Below, piece by piece: positions 7,432 through 13,920 of a stretch of DNA of 13,920 nucleotides. The number at the start of each line of letters is the position of its first letter. The stretch's first letter is position 1. A model generated the notes under the pieces. It had not been told where the DNA came from, did not search any database, and was given only the letters and a program-made list of their open reading frames with translations. The stretch covers positions 1 to 13,920 of the forward strand of contig JABEVM010000132.1 of the NCBI GenBank assembly GCA_013041585.1. The letters run 5' to 3'. The stretch comes from Chlamydiota bacterium (GTDB lineage: Bacteria > Chlamydiota > Chlamydiia > Chlamydiales > Rhabdochlamydiaceae). Made by a program: the position numbers and the translations under genes.

Positions 7432-7509
7432 TGGGGCGAACGACGGGATTCGAACCCGCGACATTTGGAACCACAATCCAACGCTCTAACCAACTGAGCT
7501 ACGATCGCC
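7432..7509 (-). tRNA. tRNA-His (anticodon GTG)
   Basis: The minus strand folds as a full cloverleaf. The D arm is GCTC/GAGC, the anticodon stem TTGGA/TCCAA closes a loop TTGTGGT with anticodon GTG, and the T arm GCGGG/CCCGT encloses TTCGAAT. The extra G at -1 (7509) faces discriminator C73 (7435), the hallmark of bacterial tRNA-His and the identity element for histidyl-tRNA synthetase. CCA is encoded (7434-7432). The acceptor stem GCGATCG/CGTTCGC has one U-U mismatch at the fifth pair. Its own promoter lies just upstream. Confidence 0.97.
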
Positions 7510-7524
7510 ATGAAAAAGACCTAT

Positions 7525-7554
7525 ATTTAACTGAAAATACGCTCTTTTTGTCAA
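7525..7554 (-). promoter_or_regulatory. Promoter of tRNA-His
   Basis: On the minus strand a perfect TTGACA (7554-7549) is followed after 18 bases by TTAAAT (7530-7525, four of six matches to TATAAT). Transcription would start near 7517, about eight bases before the mature tRNA 5' end. Confidence 0.65.
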
Positions 7555-7576
7555 GCATCAAAGCATCAGAGCATCA
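7553..7576. repeat. Three tandem 8-bp repeats at the tRNA-His promoter
   Basis: AAGCATCA (7553-7560), AAGCATCA (7561-7568) and GAGCATCA (7569-7576) stand head to tail. The first copy overlaps the -35 box of the tRNA-His promoter by two bases and the others lie directly upstream of it. They could be slippage products or repeated binding sites. Confidence 0.8.
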
Positions 7577-7654
7577 ACTTAATACTAGGGAAGAATTTGA
7601 TAATTTTCTCGAATCCTCATGGGGAAGTTGGTAAGGAATCCCTAAAGAAGGCAG

Positions 7655-7683
7655 TAAAAAGCCGAGAAATACCCGGCTTTTTA
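7655..7683 (-). terminator. Intrinsic terminator of the 128-residue protein gene
   Basis: AAAAAGCCG (7656-7664) and CGGCTTTTT (7674-7682) pair around a nine-base loop. On the minus strand the stem ends in five T, 12 bases after the stop codon of the gene at 7695-8081. The symmetric A and T runs would let it stop transcription from either side, and it keeps that transcript out of the tRNA gene. Confidence 0.82.
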
Positions 7684-7694
7684 TTTGACATGTT

Positions 7695-8081
7695 TTAAAA
7701 GAGTTTGCTCAGTTGCTTAACACCTTTATCAACTAAAGTACGCGCAGCAATACTTAGTAGAGTTACTCCAGCTGTTGTTTTCAGGCTATCAAAGATTCCC
7801 ATCGATTTATTTGATAATTTATTCAAAGCAAAGGGTAGAACGCTACTTCCAAGTACTAAAGCAGCTGCCCAACCACTATTGCGCGCTACTTGTTTTGAGA
7901 ATCCAGCCTCCATTGCAAGTTTTTTTACAACGAGATAAGACGCCTTGCCTATTGTATAAGCTGTCAACGTGCTTCCAAAACTAGGGAGCTTGTCTGCTTT
8001 GAAATTCTTAGAGAGAGCCAAAGTTCCAAGTGCTAAAAAAGCTGCAGCTTCTGATGCATGATGTACGATTCCTTTTACCAT
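7695..8081 (-). CDS. Hydrophobic 128-residue hypothetical protein
   Basis: I do not recognise this protein. It is basic and alternates small-residue hydrophobic stretches with short lysine-rich loops: about residues 11-24 (AAAFLALGTLALS), 38-54 (TLTAYTIGKASYLVVKK), 71-88 (WAAALVLGSSVLPFALNK) and 102-117 (TTAGVTLLSIAARTLV). The pattern suits a small multi-pass or helix-hairpin membrane protein; the helices are rather short and rich in Ala and Gly, so amphipathic association is also possible. The ribosome binding site is excellent: AGGAGG (minus strand, 8092-8087) five bases before the ATG. The gene is monocistronic, with an intrinsic terminator close behind and a 5' region full of dyads. Its hydrophobic segments recall those in the TPR protein at 10044-11906, but I see no convincing alignment. 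Good expression is likely; function is unknown. Confidence 0.8.
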   Translation of the reverse strand: MVKGIVHHASEAAAFLALGTLALSKNFKADKLPSFGSTLTAYTIGKASYLVVKKLAMEAGFSKQVARNSGWAAALVLGSSVLPFALNKLSNKSMGIFDSLKTTAGVTLLSIAARTLVDKGVKQLSKLF

Positions 8082-8106
8082 AAATTCCTCCTTTTTCTGT
8101 GAAGTA

Positions 8107-8146
8107 TTGAATTTGAAAAGAAAGTTTATCGATAAGCAAAATTCAA
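8107..8146. repeat. Nested dyads upstream of the 128-residue gene
   Basis: TTGAATTT (8107-8114) and AAATTCAA (8139-8146) are perfect inverted repeats. Between them sits a perfect 10-bp palindrome, TTATCGATAA (8126-8135). The block ends about 25 bases before the gene's start codon, so it could be an operator or fold in the mRNA leader. No clear promoter hexamers are seen around it. Confidence 0.5.
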
Positions 8147-8160
8147 ATCTAGCTCAGTTT

Positions 8161-8222
8161 AAGCCGCTGCCCCATTTTAAGGTTTTAAAGCAGCTTTTAT
8201 AGCTGGCCCCGTGGAGGGGTAG
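8161..8222. other. GC-rich block with mutually exclusive hairpins
   Basis: In an AT-rich spacer this block has overlapping pairings. CAGCT/AGCTG (8191-8195/8201-8205) makes a five-base-loop hairpin. GGGG (8216-8219) can pair with CCCC at 8207-8210 or, through CTGCCCC (8167-8173), as part of a seven-pair arm ending at 8222. GCTGC (8166-8170) can also pair with GCAGC (8190-8194). No T run follows on either strand, so it is not a standard terminator. It lies between the 128-residue gene and the potassium channel gene. Confidence 0.4.
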
Positions 8223-8247
8223 ATAAAAAAGTAAAGAAAAGATTGCA

Positions 8248-8264
8248 GTATTTAACTTAAATAC
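8248..8264. promoter_or_regulatory. 17-bp perfect palindrome (operator-like)
   Basis: GTATTTAA and TTAAATAC flank a single central C. With one central base it cannot form a good hairpin in RNA, so a dimeric DNA-binding protein site is more likely. It lies 65 bases past the channel gene and about 170 bases upstream of the 128-residue gene. No partner regulator gene is visible. Confidence 0.4.
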
Positions 8265-8329
8265 ATGTTATGGAAAATTTGCTAGTTTTCTCGAATTTTT
8301 CATTGAATTTGTATAGAAGAATTTCTTTT

Positions 8330-9655
8330 CTAAAAAACAAATTCTTCAATTTTTTTTGGCGCAATTTTCTCATTAGTCTGTGAAACAAGTGCGATCCCAA
8401 ATGTTAGAATGCTCATTTTCCCCATAAACATGAGAATCGAAATTAAGATTTTACCAAGTTCAGTCAAGTTGGGGGTAACATCCATGGTTAGGCCTACTGT
8501 TCCAATTGCAGATGCGGCTTCAAATAAAAGGGGAAGAAAAGGTTTGTCCTCTACGGTGACAAGAAGAAAAATAAAAAAAGTTAGTGTAAAAGCATAATAC
8601 GAAAAAATGGTTGTGGCAAGCTGCACTCTTTTAGGAGGGATTTGCCTTCCCCAAAACGTCACAATATTTTGTCCAGTAAGAGAACTCTTTACAAGCCCGA
8701 TAAGGGTTACAAAGGTTGTGTTTTTGAGACCGCCACCTGTTCCTGCTGGAGCCGCCCCAAAAGCCATGAGAATGAAAAGGAGTACAATGACGGCGGGTTG
8801 TAAAATTCCTATATCTACAGTATTAAACCCCGTTGTTGTACTTGCGGTCACAACTTGGAAAAACGAGATGATCACCTTATCATAGATGGAGCCCTGCGTA
8901 AATGGCTCTTCTGATAAGAAGAATAGCAAAGTCCCTATAGAGATAAAACAGAAAGTAGCGCCCAGAATCACTTTGGTAATAAATCGTAAATGCTTTGTTT
9001 TTCCTGTGAATTTTTTATAAAAATCCATCCATACAATAAAACCAAGAGCTCCTAAAATACTTAAAAATGAAATAGTTAGATTGATACCAAGATCATATTT
9101 AAAAGATACAAGATTATCTGGAAATAAGCTAAATCCCGCTGTACAAAAAGCTGCAATACTGTGGAATACCCCATTCCAAATGGGGTTTTCAATTCCATAA
9201 TCCATAAAGATCAAACTCAAAATGACAGCTCCGATCAATTCGCAGGCGAGTGTATAAATAATTACGTGGGATATGAATTCAGAAATAACAAAATCTTTCG
9301 GAAGGGAAACCTCCGTAGAAGCGACTTTTTTTCTAAGGTGAGATATTTTATGTAAAGTGGCCAAAACGACAAAAGTGTTGAATGTCATGAAGCCAATCCC
9401 GCCTATTTGTATCAAAACAAGCATGACAACTTGGCCAACTACTGAATAGTCTTTTACCAAATTGACTGTACTAAGCCCTGTTGTAGACAATGCGGATATC
9501 GCAGTAAAAAGATTGTCAGTATGAGATACATGTTCTACATGGCAAATAGGCATCATTAATACGAACCAGCCTAGCAAAGCGTAAATAAAGTAGCCGAGCA
9601 GCATCGCTTTTGCAGGATGAATCTTCGACAAAGCGGCTTTTATATTTTTGAACAT
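8330..9655 (-). CDS. KtrB/TrkH-family potassium uptake channel subunit
   Basis: This 441-residue inner-membrane protein is a K+ channel-like transporter built of four fused M1-P-M2 repeats. The four selectivity-filter turns are visible in order: STTGLS (57-62), CTAGFS (171-176), TTTGFN (273-278) and GTVGLT (385-390). The intramembrane gating loop after repeat three reads AAPAGTGGGLKNTTF (301-315), the usual position and pattern. Length and the absence of an N-terminal extra domain fit KtrB (Na+-dependent) better than the longer TrkH. Such subunits need a cytosolic RCK partner (KtrA/TrkA) to gate, and none is in the window, so it is presumably encoded elsewhere. The only good start is the ATG at 9655, which has no clear Shine-Dalgarno. 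A promoter lies about 40 bases upstream; no terminator follows. The family call is firm, the KtrB subtype less so. Confidence 0.93.
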   Translation of the reverse strand: MFKNIKAALSKIHPAKAMLLGYFIYALLGWFVLMMPICHVEHVSHTDNLFTAISALSTTGLSTVNLVKDYSVVGQVVMLVLIQIGGIGFMTFNTFVVLATLHKISHLRKKVASTEVSLPKDFVISEFISHVIIYTLACELIGAVILSLIFMDYGIENPIWNGVFHSIAAFCTAGFSLFPDNLVSFKYDLGINLTISFLSILGALGFIVWMDFYKKFTGKTKHLRFITKVILGATFCFISIGTLLFFLSEEPFTQGSIYDKVIISFFQVVTASTTTGFNTVDIGILQPAVIVLLFILMAFGAAPAGTGGGLKNTTFVTLIGLVKSSLTGQNIVTFWGRQIPPKRVQLATTIFSYYAFTLTFFIFLLVTVEDKPFLPLLFEAASAIGTVGLTMDVTPNLTELGKILISILMFMGKMSILTFGIALVSQTNEKIAPKKIEEFVF

Positions 9656-10043
9656 GAGTGGGTGCTGGTTTGGCTCTATTCTTTAGCTTCTTTCTGTTAT
9701 AGTAAATTTTTAGGTTAAGTAAAGAGTTATTTCCAAAAGATGGTAAGAATAGACTTAAGATAGGGTAGGGGAGTGCCATCTAGCTTTACGTTTCATAAGA
9801 GCCTATTTAGTGACCTTCAGAATATTTGAGAAAAATTTCCTATTCTATAAGGAGGTGAAAAAAATAATTCTTAATATGCTATAGCTTAATAATTAGCGTG
9901 ATAAGAAATTCTTTTTACGAGTTTTCCTCAGAGAATGCATTCCTTTTAAAATATTTACTATATCTTTATGAATTCTTTTTAATTTTCCTTTAATTTCCGA
10001 ATTTATAAACTTACACCTTGAATAAATTCAAAATGAGGTTTTT
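9656..10043. other. Gene-free divergent promoter region, 388 bases
   Basis: No credible gene is seen. It holds the promoter of the potassium channel gene at 9696-9723 and, at about 9940-10010, a very AT-rich stretch with TATAAA (10004-10009) as a possible -10 box for the TPR gene, lacking a good -35 box. An isolated perfect ribosome-binding sequence, AAGGAGGTGA, sits at 9849-9858, and an 8-bp palindrome, GCTATAGC, at 9878-9885. Confidence 0.6.
9696..9723 (-). promoter_or_regulatory. Sigma70-type promoter of the potassium channel gene
   Basis: On the minus strand TTTACT (9723-9718, four of six) is followed after 16 bases by TATAAC (9701-9696, five of six). Transcription would begin near 9689, about 34 bases before the ATG. 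Confidence 0.6.
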
Positions 10044-11906
10044 ATGGAAGGTGCAGGGGGATATCGCAGAAATTTGGACTTGGGCGGTCCAAGCTCTAGT
10101 CATATGCAATTTAGAGATACAGATAATGTTGGATCAGATGATGAAGACGGTAGTGGAGTCGGTAGTGGAGTCGGTGTTTATGAGTATGGAACCCCTTATT
10201 TCCAACCTGAAAGTTCTGTTTATGTTTATAATTCGGGAGAGATTGATTTTTATGCAGAGAAAGTCAACGCTTTGACAGCGAGCCAAAAGAGATTTCATGT
10301 TCCTGCTTTTGGAGCGATTGCTGGACTTGCAACTCTTTTTGTATCTAAAAATAACATCCTTCAAAGATTAGCTACCATTGTTACAATGGCTTCCCTTGCA
10401 AAAATGCATTTTGATGTTTCAAAAGAGACGAAAAAAACAGATGTTCTTTTAAGAAGAGAAGTTCATGCACATGTTGGATATGATTCCGAAGGAGAAGAAG
10501 GTGATCGTACTTTACTACAAGGAATGTGGTCGCATGTAAGTGGGGCTTTGCGCGAAGCAATGCAAAACCCAAGAGAAATAGGGGGGAAAGCGGTTCAAAT
10601 GGGCGCTTATCTTGTAGGAGCTGCGGTTTTACTACGTTCTAATACAGCCATGAAAGTTCTTTTCCTTATCGCTTCAAGCCTGCATATAAGAAACATCTTC
10701 ACTCAATACTCATCTTTGAAAAACGATGTACAAGAAGAGATGAAAAAAGTAGAAGGACGAGAATTTGATAGAGTAATGGAGAATATTGATTTTTCACAGA
10801 GCGTCTTAGATCTTTCTGATGTATCTCCATTTACTGAGAATACCCCTATGGATCAGGCATGGCTTCAATTGAAGTCGGTTTCCGGTGGTTTAGATTCACG
10901 TATTCAAAGTTTTGAGAGAGCTCACGAAAAATGTCCTACAAGTTTAGTTATTTTAGTTCAACTTGCGGGGTTGTATTTAGATAGAGGGGCTCTTGGTGAT
11001 AAAGAAAAGGCTGGGGATATCCTTGATAAAATGAAAGAAATTAATGAGCATGATTATCGAATTACTTATTTATCAAGACGCATCGAAGAGTTGGTAGCTA
11101 GAGAGCAAGTAGGAAGTGGTAATTTTGTTGGTGTCGTCATAGGGGGAAGCCATCTAACACGCTCTACACGCTTGGATCCTTCTGATTTTTCTATGCCCGG
11201 CAGTGACCTTTATGAAATGGGAAATCAGCATTTGGAACGGGGTGACTATTCATTTGCAGTTCAGTCATTTACTGACGCGTATACAAACGATCGGAGTCCT
11301 AAAGTTCAAGTGAGATTAGGATATGCTATGTTACTTTCTCAGTTTTATGCCTCTCGGCACGATCCTCAATCCTTTGAAACAGCTATGCGGCTTATAGGAA
11401 CTGCATGTGATTCGTTTAGTCAGTTCCCACCTGATCCGATTTTTTACTGTGCTCACAGTGAGTTGTATAATCAGCGGGCATTACAAGTTATTAATTCCGA
11501 TCAGCAAGAAAGTCAGAAACAGTATTTGTCTGATACATTAAATACTGCTAAGGAAACAATTTTAAATGCTTCAAATAAATTTGGAACATCATCTAATTTG
11601 ATTTTGTTTACTTTAGCTCAAGTTTCTCTAAGTTGCATAAGAGCGGGGCATGTCTTACAGAGTATAACATATTATGATTCTGCTTTAGAATTGCTTGAAA
11701 AATACGAGTCTTTGAACCCAGATCATACGAATCCAGAGATTGCATCTCAATTGGGATACGTTCACTTGAATAAGAGAGCACCTGATTATGCTTTAGCGAG
11801 GGAATATTATGGTAAAGCTCAAGCTTTTGGTCATCAAAACACTCAATATATTGAAAGCCAGTTAGATTATATCACTCGATTAGAAAGCGAGCAGCAATCT
11901 AGCTAA
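10044..11906 (+). CDS. TPR protein with two paired hydrophobic hairpins, Inc-like candidate
   Basis: A 620-residue protein I cannot assign to a named family. Residues 1-70 are polar, low-complexity and disordered, including a 12-bp DNA tandem repeat encoding GSGV twice (37-44). Two bilobed hydrophobic regions follow, 86-121 (AFGAIAGLATLFV, then LATIVTMASLA) and 182-216 (VQMGAYLVGAAVLL, then AMKVLFLIASSLHI), each two short helices around a tight polar turn. A helical C-terminal part has TPR-like units, clearest at 388-420 (YEMGNQHLERGDYSFAVQSF) and 567-600 (LGYVHLNKRAPDYALAREYY), with weaker ones at about 300-350 and 516-556. The ATG has GAGG five bases upstream; another frame open from 10018 is a shadow. 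No Sec signal exists. Bilobed helices plus a flexible N-terminus resemble chlamydial type III-secreted inclusion-membrane proteins; that is an inference. The gene is monocistronic with a strong terminator. Confidence 0.85.
   Translation: MEGAGGYRRNLDLGGPSSSHMQFRDTDNVGSDDEDGSGVGSGVGVYEYGTPYFQPESSVYVYNSGEIDFYAEKVNALTASQKRFHVPAFGAIAGLATLFVSKNNILQRLATIVTMASLAKMHFDVSKETKKTDVLLRREVHAHVGYDSEGEEGDRTLLQGMWSHVSGALREAMQNPREIGGKAVQMGAYLVGAAVLLRSNTAMKVLFLIASSLHIRNIFTQYSSLKNDVQEEMKKVEGREFDRVMENIDFSQSVLDLSDVSPFTENTPMDQAWLQLKSVSGGLDSRIQSFERAHEKCPTSLVILVQLAGLYLDRGALGDKEKAGDILDKMKEINEHDYRITYLSRRIEELVAREQVGSGNFVGVVIGGSHLTRSTRLDPSDFSMPGSDLYEMGNQHLERGDYSFAVQSFTDAYTNDRSPKVQVRLGYAMLLSQFYASRHDPQSFETAMRLIGTACDSFSQFPPDPIFYCAHSELYNQRALQVINSDQQESQKQYLSDTLNTAKETILNASNKFGTSSNLILFTLAQVSLSCIRAGHVLQSITYYDSALELLEKYESLNPDHTNPEIASQLGYVHLNKRAPDYALAREYYGKAQAFGHQNTQYIESQLDYITRLESEQQSS
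10149..10172 (+). repeat. 12-bp tandem duplication in the TPR gene
   Basis: GGTAGTGGAGTC occurs twice head to tail (10149-10160 and 10161-10172), encoding a repeated Gly-Ser-Gly-Val in the flexible N-terminal tail. It is in frame and could vary in copy number between strains. Confidence 0.85.
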
Positions 11907-11933
11907 TCAATTTCACATTCTACTTAGAATCTT

Positions 11934-11968
11934 AAGCAGCCTTATCTTCGGGTAAGGCTGTTTTTTTT
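11934..11968 (+). terminator. Intrinsic terminator of the TPR gene (UUCG tetraloop)
   Basis: CAGCCTTATC (11937-11946) pairs over ten positions with GGTAAGGCTG (11951-11960), capped by the very stable TTCG tetraloop and followed by eight T (11961-11968). It stops the TPR gene just before the convergent comEC stop. On the minus strand no T run follows, so comEC is not served by it. Confidence 0.92.
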
Positions 11969-11973
11969 ATGTC

Positions 11974-13494
11974 TTAGGTAAATTGCCCCATTTCTTTCTT
12001 ATATTTTGTTTGCACCCAGATTGTAAACACAAAGAGCAAACATGAAAAGCAGATCACAAGGCTTAAGGGAAATGAGGATACTTGAAGAGAGACATTGAAG
12101 TTTGTGGGAGAGTAGTAGGCAAGGTCCAAAAGCTGCTTTGTAATTACACTGTTTAGAGAGTGGATTATGCTACTAAAGATAGGGATGAAGGAAAAGAGAA
12201 GGCCAAGGAGCAAAAGAGCAAAAATAAGGCTCACAATCAGGGGAATGAAGAGGTTGTAGAAAAGGCTCATGTAAGGGAAGGTATGGAAAATAGCAAGTAG
12301 GGCCGGTAAAGAGAAAATCGTAACAGCCAAGTTAAGAGCTAAGCTTGTGCGGAGGAAACTTGTAAAGAGATAGCCGTATTTGGAAACAGTTGTGAGTTCT
12401 AAAGAATCATGCAATGATCTTTTGGGAAGAAGATATGTTAGGAGATTCTCAAGAGGTCTAAAGCTAAGTAAGATCGCAAGTGTACAGAGAAAGCTCAGTT
12501 GAAATCCTGCTTGTTTTATGATGAAGGGATTTAAAATGATTTCTAGTAGCATAGCGGCGCCTAGGACATTGAGTCCCGATGTTTTTCTTTGAAAGATTTT
12601 GCCTAGTAGAAAAAGAGAAATCGCAATCCACGCCCTGATCACGGAGGCTAAAGGACCTACATAAAAGAAATAGGAAGTGACAAGAAAAAGAAGGCTCCAA
12701 GCGGATGCTTTAGGAGAAAGAAATAGACGTAAAATACAGTGGGAGAACGCGGCAAGGAGTGCAAAATGAAAACCGGAAATAGCCAAGAGGTGCGCGAGGC
12801 CAAGTTTTGTAAAAAAGAAAGACATTGTCCGATCTTCTATCTCTCCTGTAAAAATCGCTGAAAGAAAAGCGGACACTTGCTTGTCTGGAATGGATTTTTC
12901 TAAATGGGATTTTATGAAATTTTTAGAAGTGTATCTGAATTGCGCAAAGCTAAAAGTATTTTCTAGTGGTCTCCAAGGGATCTCTTTATGTGGTTTGAAA
13001 AAGATTTTTCCCGGCTCTTTTTCTTCGAGTGTGCCCCATATCAAATAGTCTTGATTTGCACATGGAGCTTGCACTCCTATGGGGATAGAGATCTGGCTAG
13101 GAATGCTGCTATAATTTTCTCCCTCTTTTGTGAGAAAATGTTTAATAGTTCCCTTATAGCTGAGATATTTGTGAAAAGGGGATGATTTATTTTGTAGTGA
13201 ATCGATTGCAAAATGACATACACCTTCTTTTTTTTCTGGTAGGTGAATCGGTGCATCTTGAAAAAACTTCGCATGAAAAAAGAAGAGGAATAAGCTTAAG
13301 ATAAGTATTCCTGCTTTGGGCAGCTCTTTTTTTGTAAGGAAGGGGAGAAGAAGTAGGGTAATAGGAAGAAGGTAGAAGACATTCCAGCTGACTTCTAGCG
13401 CAGATCCTAGAAGAGCTGCGCTAGAGATAAGTAAAGCTGGATATTTTATCCAAAACTGTACAATGGGATGAAGAGCATTATTCGAGAGGAACAT
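11974..13494 (-). CDS. comEC: ComEC/Rec2-family DNA uptake channel, short form
   Basis: ComEC passes single-stranded DNA through the inner membrane during natural transformation. The 506-residue product has N-terminal hydrophobic helices (11-80), a soluble region of about 100 residues that matches the position of the ComEC OB-fold (about 95-185), and then the polytopic Competence domain. That domain shows its signature HLLAISGFHFAL at 235-246, SVIRAWIAISLFLLG at 284-298 and GFQLSFLCTLAIL at 330-342. It ends soon after the last helix, without the C-terminal MBL-like domain of Bacillus ComEC, so any strand degradation must be done by another protein. A short ComEC homologue is known to be needed for DNA uptake in Chlamydia trachomatis (CT339). 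The start overlaps the preceding dehydrogenase gene by 17 bases, with GAAGAAGA directly upstream, suggesting coupled translation. No terminator is seen downstream. Confidence 0.9.
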   Translation of the reverse strand: MFLSNNALHPIVQFWIKYPALLISSAALLGSALEVSWNVFYLLPITLLLLPFLTKKELPKAGILILSLFLFFFHAKFFQDAPIHLPEKKEGVCHFAIDSLQNKSSPFHKYLSYKGTIKHFLTKEGENYSSIPSQISIPIGVQAPCANQDYLIWGTLEEKEPGKIFFKPHKEIPWRPLENTFSFAQFRYTSKNFIKSHLEKSIPDKQVSAFLSAIFTGEIEDRTMSFFFTKLGLAHLLAISGFHFALLAAFSHCILRLFLSPKASAWSLLFLVTSYFFYVGPLASVIRAWIAISLFLLGKIFQRKTSGLNVLGAAMLLEIILNPFIIKQAGFQLSFLCTLAILLSFRPLENLLTYLLPKRSLHDSLELTTVSKYGYLFTSFLRTSLALNLAVTIFSLPALLAIFHTFPYMSLFYNLFIPLIVSLIFALLLLGLLFSFIPIFSSIIHSLNSVITKQLLDLAYYSPTNFNVSLQVSSFPLSLVICFSCLLFVFTIWVQTKYKKEMGQFT

Positions 13495-13920
13495 TCTTCT
13501 TCGGAAGTTCTTTGTCTATCGACCCGTAAATCAGTCTTGATCCCCTTTGTCCCGTAAAATAGACGCGTAGCCATTCAATGATCACGCTTAGTCTATTTCG
13601 GAATCCAATTAAATAAACGATATGGATAAAGCACCAAGCAAGCCAGGCGAGGAGTCCAGAAAATTGGATCTTTCCAATCATCGCGATCGCTTCTCCTTTT
13701 CCAATTGTTGCCATACTTCCTTTATCGAAATAAGAAAATGGCTTTCGTTTTTCTTTAGAAATTTCTTTTTTTATGATTTTCCCTACATATTTTCCTTGTT
13801 GGATTGCGGTCGGTGCAATTCCCGGAAGCGGGAGTCCGTTTTTTCCTTTACAGTTACCTGCATCTCCAATCACGAAAATGTTAGCATTCCCTGGGATCGA
13901 GAGATCGGGTTCAACGATCA
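13478..13920 (-). CDS. ndh: Type II NADH:quinone oxidoreductase (NDH-2), C-terminal part
   Basis: Only the last 147 codons are in the window; the gene continues past the right edge. The first visible residues, IVEPDLSIPGNANIFVIGDAG, read straight through the edge and match the second dinucleotide-binding GD motif of flavoprotein disulfide-reductase-like NDH-2 enzymes. Then come LPGIAPTAIQQGKYVGKII, the FAD-side and quinone-side segment, and a GKIQFSGLLAW to LIGFRNR stretch with the membrane-anchoring helix typical of the NDH-2 C-terminus, ending in TGQRGSRLI. NDH-2 passes electrons from NADH to quinone at the cytoplasmic membrane face without pumping ions, with FAD as cofactor. Its 3' end overlaps comEC by 17 bases, so the two are probably co-transcribed despite unrelated jobs. 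Confidence 0.92.
   Translation of the reverse strand, partial: IVEPDLSIPGNANIFVIGDAGNCKGKNGLPLPGIAPTAIQQGKYVGKIIKKEISKEKRKPFSYFDKGSMATIGKGEAIAMIGKIQFSGLLAWLAWCFIHIVYLIGFRNRLSVIIEWLRVYFTGQRGSRLIYGSIDKELPKKNVPLE

Noticed and set aside
7432..7576. tRNA-His end and nearby octamer repeats as an integration site
   Set aside because: No integrase, no repeated tRNA fragment and no mobile genes are seen on either side.
7431..7634. Open frame on the plus strand beginning with GRTTGFEPATF
   Set aside because: It is the antisense of tRNA-His; this peptide pattern is a well-known artefact of reading tRNA genes backwards.
8207..8219. CCCC/GGGG hairpin as the terminator of the potassium channel gene
   Set aside because: The stem is four pairs and no T run follows on the minus strand.
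9516..9779. 87-residue minus-strand open frame
   Set aside because: It overlaps the potassium channel start and its promoter, has no ribosome binding site, and the composition is not protein-like.
10018..10275. 85-residue plus-strand open frame starting before the TPR gene
   Set aside because: It has no ribosome binding site of its own and lies almost entirely in another frame of the TPR gene, which has the better start and a coherent domain layout.
1..13920. CRISPR array, insertion sequence or toxin-antitoxin pair
   Set aside because: No regularly spaced repeats, no transposase motifs or terminal inverted repeats, and no recognisable toxin or antitoxin pair were found.

Overview
The window is a compact, low-GC (roughly 40% by eye) bacterial chromosome segment. 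Nine protein genes and one tRNA gene fill almost all of it, and no phage, insertion sequence or CRISPR is visible. The best guess is a member of the Chlamydiota outside the genus Chlamydia (an environmental or 'Parachlamydia-like' lineage). The reasons are the WalJ/YycJ and FtsK genes near each other, which are neighbours in Chlamydia as I recall; a short ComEC without its nuclease domain; and a large TPR protein with paired hydrophobic hairpins like those of chlamydial inclusion-membrane proteins. This assignment is an inference.

Layout: (1) About 155-1117 (+) is an unrecognised 320-residue protein closed by a clean intrinsic terminator. (2) 1256-2044 (+) is a WalJ/YycJ metallo-beta-lactamase (MBL)-fold hydrolase. 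(3) 2120-3244 (+) is methylthioribose-1-phosphate isomerase (MtnA), with its own promoter, a GTG start and an unexpected signal-peptide-like leader. (4) Convergent to it, 7295-3259 (-) is an operon of ftsK, a small two-helix membrane protein overlapping the ftsK end, and a response-regulator receiver domain fused to an MBL-fold hydrolase. (5) 7509-7432 (-) is tRNA-His(GTG) with its own promoter. (6) 8081-7695 (-) is a 128-residue hydrophobic protein with a very strong ribosome binding site and a terminator. (7) 9655-8330 (-) is a KtrB/TrkH-type potassium channel subunit. (8) 9656-10043 is the one long gene-free stretch, a divergent promoter region. (9) 10044-11906 (+) is a 620-residue TPR protein with membrane hairpins and a UUCG-capped terminator. 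(10) 13920-11974 (-) is the 3' end of a type II NADH dehydrogenase gene overlapping a comEC gene.

Functionally this is a mixture of housekeeping (cell division and chromosome segregation, respiration, K+ uptake, tRNA, DNA uptake) with lineage-specific genes between. The most unusual points are the apparently exported MtnA, the receiver-MBL fusion in the ftsK operon, the Inc-like TPR protein, and several short dyads and tandem repeats lying on or beside promoters. I did not find a clear-cut new multi-gene defence or mobile system here.
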